64,000 bases of DNA from Halobacteroides halobius DSM 5150 (GTDB lineage Bacteria > Bacillota > Halanaerobiia > Halobacteroidales > Halobacteroidaceae), in the NCBI RefSeq assembly GCF_000328625.1, contig NC_019978.1, positions 1,240,001 to 1,304,000 on the forward strand, given 5' to 3'. The notes beneath the pieces were generated by a model. The model was given only the letters and a program-made list of their open reading frames with translations, searched no databases and was not told where the DNA came from. Shown piece by piece: positions 8,605 through 16,788 of the stretch (position 1 is the stretch's first letter; each line of letters opens with the position of its first letter). Both the position numbers and the translations under genes were made by a program.

Positions 8605-9129
8605 ATGTCAGAAAAAACTATTAACTCAGAACAGGAAGTAGAGAAATCTTTATCAGCGAAATTAAAGGGTGTGAATCTTGTTGATTCTTTATTTGCCTTT
8701 GTAGGAGCATTAATTGGGATTGGGATTATTACTTATTTAGCCTATCAGTCTGAAAACTTTGCTTTAATAGCACCGCCTTTTGGTGCAGCAGCAGTTTTAT
8801 TTTTTGCAGCTCCAGGAGCACCTTTGGTAAAACCTAAGAATGCTTTTTTTGGACATCTATTATCAGCTTTAGTAGGAACAACTGTTTATTATTTTTTAGG
8901 GCTTAGTTGGTTTAGTATTGCTTTATCTGTTTCTTTGGCTATTGGTTTAATGGTCTTAACTGGGACAACCCATCCACCTGGAGGAGCTACAGCTTTCTTG
9001 GCAGTGATGGCTGAAAAGAACTTTTTATTTCTTGTTAATCCAATTTTAATTGGAACAATTATCTTATTTATAGTTTCAGTAGCTACTAATTACTTTCATC
9101 CAGACAAGAGCTATCCAGTTAAGGAATAG
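8605..9129 (+). CDS. HPP-family membrane protein, candidate nitrite/nitrate transporter
   Basis: The 174-residue protein has a charged N-terminus and four or five membrane segments. It contains the family signature THPPGGATA at about residues 122-130. HPP proteins of cyanobacteria and chloroplasts have been shown to transport nitrite; most bacterial members are untested. Here it is the first gene of an operon with mobA and a nitrate reductase (3-nt gap to mobA), which supports movement of nitrite or nitrate across the inner membrane. The Shine-Dalgarno AAAGGGGGATT precedes ATG 8605. The family is clear and the substrate is inference. Confidence 0.85.
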   Translation: MSEKTINSEQEVEKSLSAKLKGVNLVDSLFAFVGALIGIGIITYLAYQSENFALIAPPFGAAAVLFFAAPGAPLVKPKNAFFGHLLSALVGTTVYYFLGLSWFSIALSVSLAIGLMVLTGTTHPPGGATAFLAVMAEKNFLFLVNPILIGTIILFIVSVATNYFHPDKSYPVKE

Positions 9130-9132
9130 AAG

Positions 9133-9729
9133 ATGAAATTTGGTACTGCAGTTATATTAGCAGGAGGTAAGAGTACTAGGATGGGTTTTGACAAGCAGTT
9201 ATTAAAGATTAATCAGACTAGATTACTTAAATTAATAACTGATAAATTAGAAGAAGAATTTGAAGAGATAATAATTGTTAGTAATTATCCAGAGTATTAT
9301 ACAGATTTTACTTATCAAGTAGTTTCTGATGAGCTACCTAATCAAGGCCCATTAAGTGGTGTTCATGTTGGATTGAAGGAGGCAAGCAGTAAGTATGTTT
9401 ACTTTTTAGCTTGTGATATGCCTTATGTAAATTTAGATTATATTAGGTTTATAAAAGAAGAGATAGAAGAAAATGATGTAGCGGCTTGTGTTACCCAAGT
9501 TAATGATAAAATAGAGCCTTTTAATGCTTTTTATTCTCAAGCTATAATTTCCAAAATAGAAGCTTATTTAGCAACCGAAAAAAGGGCACTTTATTCATTA
9601 TTGAAAAGATTAGATTGTTATTATATTCAAGAAGAAAGTGCAAGGATGTTTAGTCCTAATTTGAATATGTTTCTAAACTTAAATACTAAAGAAGATTTAT
9701 TAAATTATTATAAGGACCTAGTCAGTTAA
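9133..9729 (+). CDS. mobA: Molybdenum cofactor guanylyltransferase
   Basis: The 198-residue cytoplasmic enzyme transfers GMP from GTP to molybdopterin to make the MGD form of the cofactor. The nucleotide-binding signature AGGKSTRMGFDK is at residues 11-22, and the later LACDMPY motif contains the metal-binding aspartate. Length is typical. It lies between the HPP transporter gene and the bis-MGD nitrate reductase gene it would serve, away from the other moa/moe genes that start at 15.5 kb. Confidence 0.93.
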   Translation: MKFGTAVILAGGKSTRMGFDKQLLKINQTRLLKLITDKLEEEFEEIIIVSNYPEYYTDFTYQVVSDELPNQGPLSGVHVGLKEASSKYVYFLACDMPYVNLDYIRFIKEEIEENDVAACVTQVNDKIEPFNAFYSQAIISKIEAYLATEKRALYSLLKRLDCYYIQEESARMFSPNLNMFLNLNTKEDLLNYYKDLVS

Positions 9730-9751
9730 TAAGAAAGGAGAGGTTAAGGCA

Positions 9752-11830
9752 ATGGAGATAAAACAATCAGTTTGTAACTATTGCTCTCTAGGATGTAATT
9801 TTGATTTTTATGTTAAGGATAATGAAATAAAGAAGGTAGTTCCTACTGAAGGTTATCCTGTTAATGATGGTTTCGCTTGTATTAAGGGGCTAGAATTGGA
9901 TGAACAATGTACTAAATATGGTTCACCCAACAGACCCCTTATCAAAGATGAAGCTGGTAATTTCCAAGAAATTTCTTGGAATGAAGCTTTTGATACATTT
10001 GTAACTAAAATGGAAGCAATTCAAGAGGAATATGGTAAAAAAAGTGCAGCATTTATCAGTACTGGTCAAATAACTACTGAAGAAATGGCTTTATTAGGTC
10101 ATATCGGTAGAACCCATATGGGTATGAATGGAGATGGGAATACAAGATGTTGTATGGCTACTTCTGTTGTAGCTCATAAACAAAGTTTTGGTTTTGATGC
10201 TCCTCCTTATACGCTAAATGATTTAGAATTATCAGATACAATTATATTTATCGGGGCCAATCCAGTGGTAGCCCATCCTATTGTGTGGGATAGAGTAAAG
10301 AAGAATAATGATTCTACAGTGATTTCAATTGATCCAAGAAAGTCAGAAACTGCAAGTAATTCTGATATGTGGATTGATATTAAACCTAAAACAGATCTTA
10401 GGTTATTATATACATTGGCAAATCTTTTAATTGAACGGGATTGGATTGATCAAGAGTATATAGCAGAATATACTGAAGATTTTGCTGGGTTTAAAGAACA
10501 TGTTAAAAAGTATACTCTAGAAGATGTGACAGAAAAAACTGGTATTTCTCGGCAACAGGTATTAGAGTTAGCTGAAACTATTTACCAAGGTGAAAGAGTT
10601 TCTTTTTGGTGGACTATGGGGGTCAATCAAGGACACCAAGCTGTTAGAACAGCCCAGGCTATTATTAATTTAGCAGCAATGACTGGAAATATAGGAAAAC
10701 CAGGAACTGGGCCAAACTCTTTAACAGGTCAGTGTAATGCTATGGGGTCAAGAGTATATAGTAATACAGCTGGATTATATGGAGGGAGAAGCTATAGTAA
10801 TCTTGCTGATAGAAAAAAGGTAGCTAATATATTAGATATCGATCCCGAGATGATACCAAAGAAAGGTACTATTCCTTATAATGAAATTGTAGATGGTATC
10901 AACAAGGGAGAGATAAAAGCCTTATGGATTATTGCTACTAATCCTAGGCACTCATGGGCCAATAACGAAGAGTTTAAAAGAGCAATTGATAACTTAGATT
11001 TCTTTGTTGTACAGGATTTATACCCTGATACAGAAACATCAGAACTTTGTGATTTGTTTTTACCTTCTGTTCCAGCAATAAAAAAAGAGGGGACTTTAAT
11101 CAATACAGAACGACGTGTATCAGCAGTAACGCCTGTGCTTGATAAAGAAGAAGATGAATTAAGTGATTATGATATCTTTTATGGGATAGGTCAAGCTTTA
11201 GATACCACTGATTCTTTAGATAATTGGAAAACCCCTAAAGATGCCTTTGAATTAATGAAAGAGTGTAGCGCAGGTATGCCTTGTGATATGACAGGAATAG
11301 ATTATAATCAACTTGTTGGTTCTAAAGGGGTTCAATGGCCTTTTAGGGAAAATGAGGAATTAGAAAGGGATCAACGTAGGTTATATGAAGATGGAGAATA
11401 CTTCACAGAGACTGGAAAGATGAAATTTATTTATGAAGATATAGCTGAGAAGCCAGAATTGCAGACTGAAGAATTTCCTTATATTTTTAATTCTGGTAGA
11501 GGAACAGTAGGTCAGTGGCATACGGAAACAAGGAATAGAGAGATGGAGTTAGTAGAGATGAGTTCTTTAACAGAGGCTTATGTTTATATTAATCCTAAGT
11601 TGGCCCAAGAGTTAGATATAAAACAGAATGATAAAGTATTAATTTCATCAACAAATGGTCAACAAAGAGAGTTTACAGCTAAGTTAAGTGATACAGTTCA
11701 AAATGATCAATTATATGCTCCAATTCATTATATTGAAACCAATGCATTGACACCATCTGTATTTGATCCTTACTCTAAAGAGCCTGCCTATAAATATGTT
11801 TGTGTTAATGTTGAAAAAATTGCTGAATAG
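9752..11830 (+). CDS. narB: Molybdenum nitrate reductase catalytic subunit (NarB/NasA/clostridial type)
   Basis: The 692-residue DMSO-reductase-superfamily enzyme binds one 4Fe-4S cluster at C8, C11, C15 and C43 and bis-MGD. The segment NTRCCMATSV aligns with the nitrate reductase signature SRLCMSSAV, so C134 is the probable Mo ligand, and the FGFDAPP and IGANPVVAHP motifs also match nitrate reductases better than formate dehydrogenases, which have RVC/U-H at this point. There is no twin-arginine signal, so it acts in the cytoplasm. It would reduce nitrate to nitrite with electrons passed from the next two gene products, as in Clostridium perfringens. A different oxyanion substrate is possible. 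Confidence 0.82.
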   Translation: MEIKQSVCNYCSLGCNFDFYVKDNEIKKVVPTEGYPVNDGFACIKGLELDEQCTKYGSPNRPLIKDEAGNFQEISWNEAFDTFVTKMEAIQEEYGKKSAAFISTGQITTEEMALLGHIGRTHMGMNGDGNTRCCMATSVVAHKQSFGFDAPPYTLNDLELSDTIIFIGANPVVAHPIVWDRVKKNNDSTVISIDPRKSETASNSDMWIDIKPKTDLRLLYTLANLLIERDWIDQEYIAEYTEDFAGFKEHVKKYTLEDVTEKTGISRQQVLELAETIYQGERVSFWWTMGVNQGHQAVRTAQAIINLAAMTGNIGKPGTGPNSLTGQCNAMGSRVYSNTAGLYGGRSYSNLADRKKVANILDIDPEMIPKKGTIPYNEIVDGINKGEIKALWIIATNPRHSWANNEEFKRAIDNLDFFVVQDLYPDTETSELCDLFLPSVPAIKKEGTLINTERRVSAVTPVLDKEEDELSDYDIFYGIGQALDTTDSLDNWKTPKDAFELMKECSAGMPCDMTGIDYNQLVGSKGVQWPFRENEELERDQRRLYEDGEYFTETGKMKFIYEDIAEKPELQTEEFPYIFNSGRGTVGQWHTETRNREMELVEMSSLTEAYVYINPKLAQELDIKQNDKVLISSTNGQQREFTAKLSDTVQNDQLYAPIHYIETNALTPSVFDPYSKEPAYKYVCVNVEKIAE

Positions 11831-11841
11831 GAGGGAATACA

Positions 11842-12255
11842 TTGAAGAGAATAGATATAGATAGAGATAAATGTATCGGATGTCTTACTTGTGTTACAGC
11901 TTGTAGAGTGGCTCATAATGCTAATGATTCAAGAACAAGAATTACTGTAGATAGTCAGGAGAAATATGCTCCTATATTTTGTAGACATTGTGATCAACCA
12001 GAATGTGTCTATACTTGTATGAAGGGGGCTATGACTAAAGATCCAAAGACAGGTATTGTAAAATATGATGAATCTCGTTGTGCAAACTGTTTTATGTGTA
12101 TCATGGCTTGTCCTTATGGAGTATTAAAAGCAGATAGTGAAGAACACCAAGAGATTATGAAGTGTAATATGTGTCAGCATACACCAAGTAGCACCCCTCA
12201 GTGTGTAGAAAAATGTCCAATGGAGGCCATCACTTTAGAGGAGGTAGAGGAATAA
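11842..12255 (+). CDS. Polyferredoxin-type electron-transfer subunit of nitrate reductase
   Basis: The 137-residue protein has four cysteine motifs in the DmsB/HycB style: CIGCLTC-x3-C, CRHCDQPECVYTC, CANCFMCIMAC and CNMCQHT with a final CVEKC, consistent with up to four [4Fe-4S] clusters. Translation starts at a TTG at 11842 preceded by AGGAGGGA. It lies 11 nt after the nitrate reductase gene, and its stop overlaps the next start (TAATG). It should pass electrons from the FAD protein to the reductase. Confidence 0.88.
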   Translation: MKRIDIDRDKCIGCLTCVTACRVAHNANDSRTRITVDSQEKYAPIFCRHCDQPECVYTCMKGAMTKDPKTGIVKYDESRCANCFMCIMACPYGVLKADSEEHQEIMKCNMCQHTPSSTPQCVEKCPMEAITLEEVEE

Positions 12256-13478
12256 TGAGATATGTTGTAATCGGTGCATCTGCTTCGGGTATTAATGGAG
12301 CAAAGACTCTAAGAGAGCTTGATCAGGATGCAGAAATAATATTAATTTCTAAAGATGAAGATGTTTATTCAAGATGTATACTACATCATTATATTGCGGG
12401 AGAGAGAAACATAGAAGAGCTTGATTTTAGTGAGAAGGACTACTTTAAGAAGTATGATATTCAATGGAAAGAAGGAGTAGCAGTGACTGAATTAGATGCT
12501 AAGGAAGATACTCTGCATCTTTCTGATGGTCAGAATTTAAGCTATGATAAGCTACTTATAGCAAGTGGTGCTTCATCTTTAATACCTCCGATTAAAAATT
12601 TAAAAGTAGCAAATAATGTGGTAGGTTTAAGAAATTTAGCAGATGCAAAAAAGATAAAAGAAACTGCTAAGGAGGTAAATAATGCAGTTGTATTAGGAGC
12701 TGGTCTTGTTGGAATAGATGCTTTAACGGGATTATTAGAGTTTGATTTAAATATTAATCTAGTAGAAATGGAGGATAGAATTTTAAAGCAACAGCTTGAT
12801 GAGTATACTGCTAACAAATATAATCAACTATTTCAGGGCCAAGGGGTTAAACTTAAACTAGGAGTTAAAGCTAAAGAGTTGATAATGGATAAAGAAAATA
12901 ATCCTCAAGAGCTACTATTAGAGAATGGCGAAAGAGTTCCTTGTGATTTAGTAGTAGTAGCGACAGGGGTTAGACCTAATATTAGGTTTTTAGAGAATAG
13001 TGGAGTAAAAACCGATGAATCGGGCTTAGTGATTGATAAAAGAGGTCAAACCAATAAAGAAGATATTTATGGAGCAGGAGATGTAACAGGTAGAAATCCA
13101 ATTTGGCCTACAGCTGTTAAAGAAGGGATTATAGCAGCTAATAATATGGTAGGAAATGAGCTTGAACTGGATGATTTTCTAGGTAGTAAAAATACTATGA
13201 ATTTTTTAGAACTTCCTACAATGTCAGTAGGACTTGTAGAAGCACCAGATCATACTTATAATGAAGAAATAAAAGTTGAAGATAATAATTATAAAAAGAT
13301 CATCCATAAGGATGGACAAATTTATGGTGCTGTAATCCAAGGAGATCTATCCTATGCTGGAGTGCTAACACAGTTAATTAAAGAGGAGATAGATGTATCT
13401 AGAATTAAGAAGCCATTGTTTGAAATAGATTATGCAGATTTCTTTAATATTAAGGAGAATTTAGAGTATAGTTACTAA
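12255..13478 (+). CDS. FAD-dependent NAD(P)H oxidoreductase of the nitrate reductase operon
   Basis: The 407-residue flavoprotein has two Rossmann motifs: an FAD-binding VVIGASASGINGA at the N-terminus and an NAD-binding VLGAGLVGIDA near residue 138. The usual GAGDVTG FAD segment is at about 277-283. It resembles rubredoxin reductase/NirB-N-terminal type enzymes and the NarC-like protein of clostridial nar operons, where it supplies electrons from NAD(P)H. The start at 12255 overlaps the ferredoxin stop; an upstream in-frame ATG at 12201 lies inside the ferredoxin gene and lacks a ribosome-binding site. Confidence 0.85.
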   Translation: MRYVVIGASASGINGAKTLRELDQDAEIILISKDEDVYSRCILHHYIAGERNIEELDFSEKDYFKKYDIQWKEGVAVTELDAKEDTLHLSDGQNLSYDKLLIASGASSLIPPIKNLKVANNVVGLRNLADAKKIKETAKEVNNAVVLGAGLVGIDALTGLLEFDLNINLVEMEDRILKQQLDEYTANKYNQLFQGQGVKLKLGVKAKELIMDKENNPQELLLENGERVPCDLVVVATGVRPNIRFLENSGVKTDESGLVIDKRGQTNKEDIYGAGDVTGRNPIWPTAVKEGIIAANNMVGNELELDDFLGSKNTMNFLELPTMSVGLVEAPDHTYNEEIKVEDNNYKKIIHKDGQIYGAVIQGDLSYAGVLTQLIKEEIDVSRIKKPLFEIDYADFFNIKENLEYSY

Positions 13479-13620
13479 TAATATACTGGGATAGCTTGCA
13501 ATATGCCAAGTTGACAATTTACAGTTGACAGCTAAAATAATATCTTATATAATGGTAATATATAGTTAAAATACAAAAATTTAGCTATATATCAAATATC
13601 GCTTAATATCTAAATATTTT
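13479..13620. other. AT-rich intergenic segment before the Moco-type riboswitch
   Basis: This part of the 324-nt gap between the FAD oxidoreductase and modA holds no open frame with a ribosome-binding site. It contains two close copies of a TTGACA-like heptamer (13512-13518 and 13524-13530), which may serve as -35 boxes, and AT-rich sequence after them. No clean terminator for the upstream operon is visible. Confidence 0.4.
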
Positions 13621-13765
13621 CGTCTTCGAGCCTTACTACCTACGGATTAAATTCTAAGGTAAAGAGGCCGCCTAGGGGTTAGAGAGAAATTTTTGGCCCT
13701 CCCGACTTGGAAAGAAGGCAGATAAGGGCCAACTCTGTCTTCTTTGCAGGGGTGGTCTTTTTTTA
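13621..13765 (+). ncRNA. Candidate Moco (molybdenum cofactor) riboswitch with terminator
   Basis: A GC-rich structured leader stands out from the AT-rich surroundings directly upstream of modA. It contains the segments TTCGAGCC, GGCCGCCTAGGGG and CCCTCCCGACTTGGAA in the order I associate with the Moco RNA motif; this is a recall-based match, not a covariance search. Toward its 3' end AAGAAGGCAGA (13712-13722) can pair with TCTGTCTTCTT (13734-13744) over 11 bp. An alternative hairpin, GGCCAACTCT (13727-13736) with AGGGGTGGTC (13748-13757), is followed by seven T. The two helices share bases 13734-13736, so they compete, as expected of transcriptional control of molybdate uptake and cofactor synthesis. 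Confidence 0.7.
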
Positions 13766-13802
13766 TTAGATAAAATTAATTTTATCGATAAGGGGGGAGA
13801 GA

Positions 13803-14594
13803 ATGAATAAATTGGCAATTTGTTGTCTAATCTTAATGGTTGTAGTTACTGGATGTTCTTATATTAATAGTACAGCAGAGAAGAAAAACATTAGAATTAT
13901 GGCTGCTGCCAGTTTAACTGAGGTATTTAATGATTTGAAAGCAGGATTTGAGTCAAAGCATCATGATATTAAGTTAGAAATTAATTATGCAGGAAGTCAG
14001 GCTTTATATAGTCAGATTAAATCTGGAGTAACAGCAGATTTATTTGCTTCAGCTAATATTAAGTATATGAATCAATTAGATGAGGCTGATATGGTGGTAG
14101 ATCCAACTATTTTTGCTCATAATAAGTTAGTTATAGCTGTATTTAAAGAAACAGAAAATATTATTAATGGCATTGAAGATTTAGTACAAAAAGGAGTAGA
14201 GCTTGTAATTGCAGATAAATCTGTACCAGTAGGTGGATATACAATACAAATGTTAAATAAGCAAGTTAATAATCCTAAGTTATCATCAGATTATAAAGAG
14301 AAATTTTTAGATGCTGTTATATCTAAGGAGTTAGATGTAAAAAGTGTAGTAGCCAAGGTAGAGTTAGGGGCAGCAGATGCAGGAGTTGTTTATAAGACTG
14401 ATGTTAATGCTAGCAATTTAGAAAAAGTAAAAGTAGTTAATATTAAAGATAAGTATAATGTAATTGCGACCTACCCAATAGCGTTATTAAAGGGACATAA
14501 AAAGGGGGCTAAGAAATTTTTAAATTATCTGTATTCTAAAGAAGGAGGAAGAATATTAGAAAAACATGGATTTATAAAGGAAAGTAGGGAGTAA
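13803..14594 (+). CDS. modA: Molybdate ABC transporter substrate-binding lipoprotein
   Basis: The 263-residue protein has a lipoprotein signal peptide with lipobox VVTGC, C18 being the lipidated cysteine. The mature part shows ModA features: MAAASLTEVFNDL at the start, NYAGSQALYSQI, and the hinge segment GAADAGVVYKTD. It captures molybdate or tungstate outside the inner membrane for ModB. The Shine-Dalgarno is GGGGGGAGAG before ATG 13803. It is the first gene after the Moco-type leader and is one base from the interrupted modB. Confidence 0.93.
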   Translation: MNKLAICCLILMVVVTGCSYINSTAEKKNIRIMAAASLTEVFNDLKAGFESKHHDIKLEINYAGSQALYSQIKSGVTADLFASANIKYMNQLDEADMVVDPTIFAHNKLVIAVFKETENIINGIEDLVQKGVELVIADKSVPVGGYTIQMLNKQVNNPKLSSDYKEKFLDAVISKELDVKSVVAKVELGAADAGVVYKTDVNASNLEKVKVVNIKDKYNVIATYPIALLKGHKKGAKKFLNYLYSKEGGRILEKHGFIKESRE

Positions 14595-14595
14595 T

Positions 14596-15453
14596 GTGGC
14601 TAATGATATAACTTATCAACAGGAAGCTAAAGATTATAATGAAGGTTTAATTTTAGGTTTTGTTAAGAATGTTAAAAGAAAAATAGATTTAACTAAGATT
14701 TTAATTTGGGGAATAATGCTCTTTAATGTTTTATTTATTATTTTAGTTGGGGCCTCATTATTTTTAAAGTCTTCGGTAAGTGATATTGTTGCAGTAGTTC
14801 AAAATGTGAATGTATTAGATGCCGTGAGAATAACAATTAGTTCGATATTTTGTTCTGCGATTATGACAATGATTATTGGAGTGCCTTTTGCTTATGTAAT
14901 GGCTCAAAAGCAGGGAAAGGTTTACAGAATAATTAATATGCTCTTAAATCTTCCTTTAGTGATGCCTCCTGCTGTAGCAGGGTTAGCTTTATTAATGACC
15001 TTTGGTAGAAGAGGAGCTTATAGAAGTGTAATTACAGTTATGGGACTGGATATTCCTTTTAGTTTTGCAGCATTAATTATAGTACAGGTATTTGTGATGT
15101 TGCCACTCTTTATCCAATCTTTAAGAAGTGGTTTTTAAGCTATTGAAGAAAATATTAAAGAAGCTGCTATGGTATTTGGTGCTGGAGAAAAAGAATTATT
15201 GTTCTCAATCTATTTACCATTAAGTATTAGACCATTTTGGAATGGGATTATTATGGCTTGTTTGCGGGCAGCAGGAGAGTTTGGGGCAACAATGATGTTT
15301 GCAGGAAATCTACCAGGGAAGACCCAGACACTCTCGACAGCAATTTATGTCTTTTCTCAAAAAAATTTAGGTCAATCTATCTCTTTGGCAGTGGTGCTTA
15401 TTTTACTATTTCTGATGCCATTACTTGTTTTAGAATTAAAATTAAAGAAATAA
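14596..15453 (+). pseudogene. modB: Molybdate ABC transporter permease, interrupted by an in-frame TAA
   Basis: A single frame from GTG 14596 to TAA 15451-15453 encodes a complete ModB-like permease except for a TAA at 15136-15138. The first part (180 aa) has membrane segments and the NLPLVMPPAVAGLALL region; it stops after LRSGF. The downstream part resumes in the same frame with AIEENIKEAAMVFGAGEKE, which is the EAA loop that binds the ATPase, and ends with two membrane segments. In other ModB proteins an acidic residue follows LRSGF, so a one-base GAA-to-TAA change would explain it. Natural nonsense mutation, readthrough and sequence error cannot be separated here. No modC ATPase gene is present in the window. 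Confidence 0.85.
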
Positions 15454-15488
15454 ATAAAAGTAATAGATTATAGTTTGGAGGTTTTTGT

Positions 15489-16727
15489 ATGTCAAATCTA
15501 TTTAAGTTAGTAAAGGTTAAAGAAGCTTTTGAACTATTAGAGCAGAAGATAAATTTAACTTTAGATAGTGAGAGATTAAAGATTACTCAAGCTAGAGGAC
15601 GAATCTTAGCTACAGATATTAAGAGTGAGGTTAATCTACCTCCTTTTTCTCGTTCGACGATGGATGGTTATGCAGTTAAGGCTGAAGATATATTTGGTGC
15701 TTCAGTTACTGCACCTGTTTATCTCAATCTGATTGGTAGCATAAAGATGGGAGCGAAACCTAAGCAAAAAATTAGATCTGGAGAGGCAATGGAGATAGCT
15801 ACTGGTGGCATGTTACCTGTTGGGGCTGATGCAGTAGTAATGGTTGAAGATACAGAGAAATTAGGAATTAAGGAGATCGAAGTTACTAAAGCAGTAGCGC
15901 CAGGAGCTAATATTGTTACTAAGGGCGAAGATATCAGTCAAGGTAGTCTTGTATTATCAGCAGGACATCTACTACGGCCTCAAGATATAGGTGCTTTAGC
16001 TGGAATTGGAGTTACAGAGGTTGATCTATTTACTAAGCCAGAGGTAACTGTCCTTTCTACAGGTGATGAGTTAATCACACCTGATAAGGAGCCTAAATTA
16101 GGACAGATAAGGGATATTAACTCTTATTCAATCGGAACCTTAGTAGAAGAAGAAGGGGGGGCTACTACTTATGGTGGTATTATCTTAGATGAACCAGATA
16201 GTTTGCAAGATAAGTTAAAAGCAGCAATAGCTAGTAGTGATCTAGTAGTCTTATCTGGTGGTAGTTCAGTGGGAGTCAAAGATCTAACTATTGATGTCTT
16301 AAAGCAATTAGGTGAACCTGGAGTTTTAGTCCACGGGATAGCCATTAAGCCAGGAAAACCAACTATATTAGCTATTATTGATCAAACCCCAGTAGTAGGT
16401 CTGCCTGGTCATCCTACTTCTGCTTTCGTAGTAGCTCAGATGATACTTAAACCATTATTACAGAGATTAACGGATAGAAGAGAAAATTATAAAAAATTAT
16501 ATAGTTTTTTACCAGCTAAAGTAAGTCGGAATATAGCTTCTACTAAAGGTAGAGAGGAATATATTCGGGTTAAGTTGACTCAAAAAGAGAATCAGATCTG
16601 GGCTGAACCTTTATTAGGAAAGTCAAGTTTAATCTCTACTTTAGTTGGTGCTGATGGATTGCTTAAGATTGGTTTAGGTCGAGAAGGAATTAAGAAAGGT
16701 AGAGAGGTAGAGGTGCTGACTTTTTGA
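15489..16727 (+). CDS. moeA: Molybdopterin molybdenumtransferase MoeA
   Basis: The 412-residue enzyme inserts molybdate into adenylylated molybdopterin. Family marks are PPFSRSTMDGYAV at about residue 51, GAKPKQKIRSGEA, the STGDEL segment near 192, the catalytic GGSSVGVKD region at about 257-265, and KPGKPT followed by GLPGHPTSA. Length is normal. It is followed 62 nt later by a second, fused MoeA-like gene. An inverted repeat of TTGATATAA overlaps its stop codon. Confidence 0.93.
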   Translation: MSNLFKLVKVKEAFELLEQKINLTLDSERLKITQARGRILATDIKSEVNLPPFSRSTMDGYAVKAEDIFGASVTAPVYLNLIGSIKMGAKPKQKIRSGEAMEIATGGMLPVGADAVVMVEDTEKLGIKEIEVTKAVAPGANIVTKGEDISQGSLVLSAGHLLRPQDIGALAGIGVTEVDLFTKPEVTVLSTGDELITPDKEPKLGQIRDINSYSIGTLVEEEGGATTYGGIILDEPDSLQDKLKAAIASSDLVVLSGGSSVGVKDLTIDVLKQLGEPGVLVHGIAIKPGKPTILAIIDQTPVVGLPGHPTSAFVVAQMILKPLLQRLTDRRENYKKLYSFLPAKVSRNIASTKGREEYIRVKLTQKENQIWAEPLLGKSSLISTLVGADGLLKIGLGREGIKKGREVEVLTF

Positions 16728-16757
16728 TATAATGTGTCACTTTCCACTTTATATCAA
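16724..16757. repeat. Inverted repeat TTGATATAA after moeA
   Basis: TTGATATAA (16724-16732) and TTATATCAA (16749-16757) can form a stem over a 16-nt loop across the moeA stop codon. The same nonamer forms the arms of the palindrome at 21059-21086 at the other end of the cofactor operon. Neither is followed by a clear T-tract, so they are not ordinary terminators. Confidence 0.5.
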
Positions 16758-16788
16758 TTGAGCTAGAATGAAAATAAGGAGGATCCAA

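Noticed and set aside
10876-11103. Antisense ORF inside the nitrate reductase gene
   Set aside because: It lies wholly within a strongly conserved gene on the other strand; composition shadow.
9752-11830. Formate dehydrogenase alpha subunit
   Set aside because: The Mo-ligand region NTRCCMATS and the FGFDAPP and IGANPVVAHP motifs match nitrate reductases; the FDH pattern RV(C/U)H is absent.
13621-13765. tRNA or tmRNA
   Set aside because: No cloverleaf or CCA end; the pairing fits a leader with a terminator before modA.
15136-15138. Recoded stop (selenocysteine or pyrrolysine) in modB
   Set aside because: The codon is TAA, not TGA or TAG, and no residue of that kind is known in ModB; nonsense change or sequence error is simpler.
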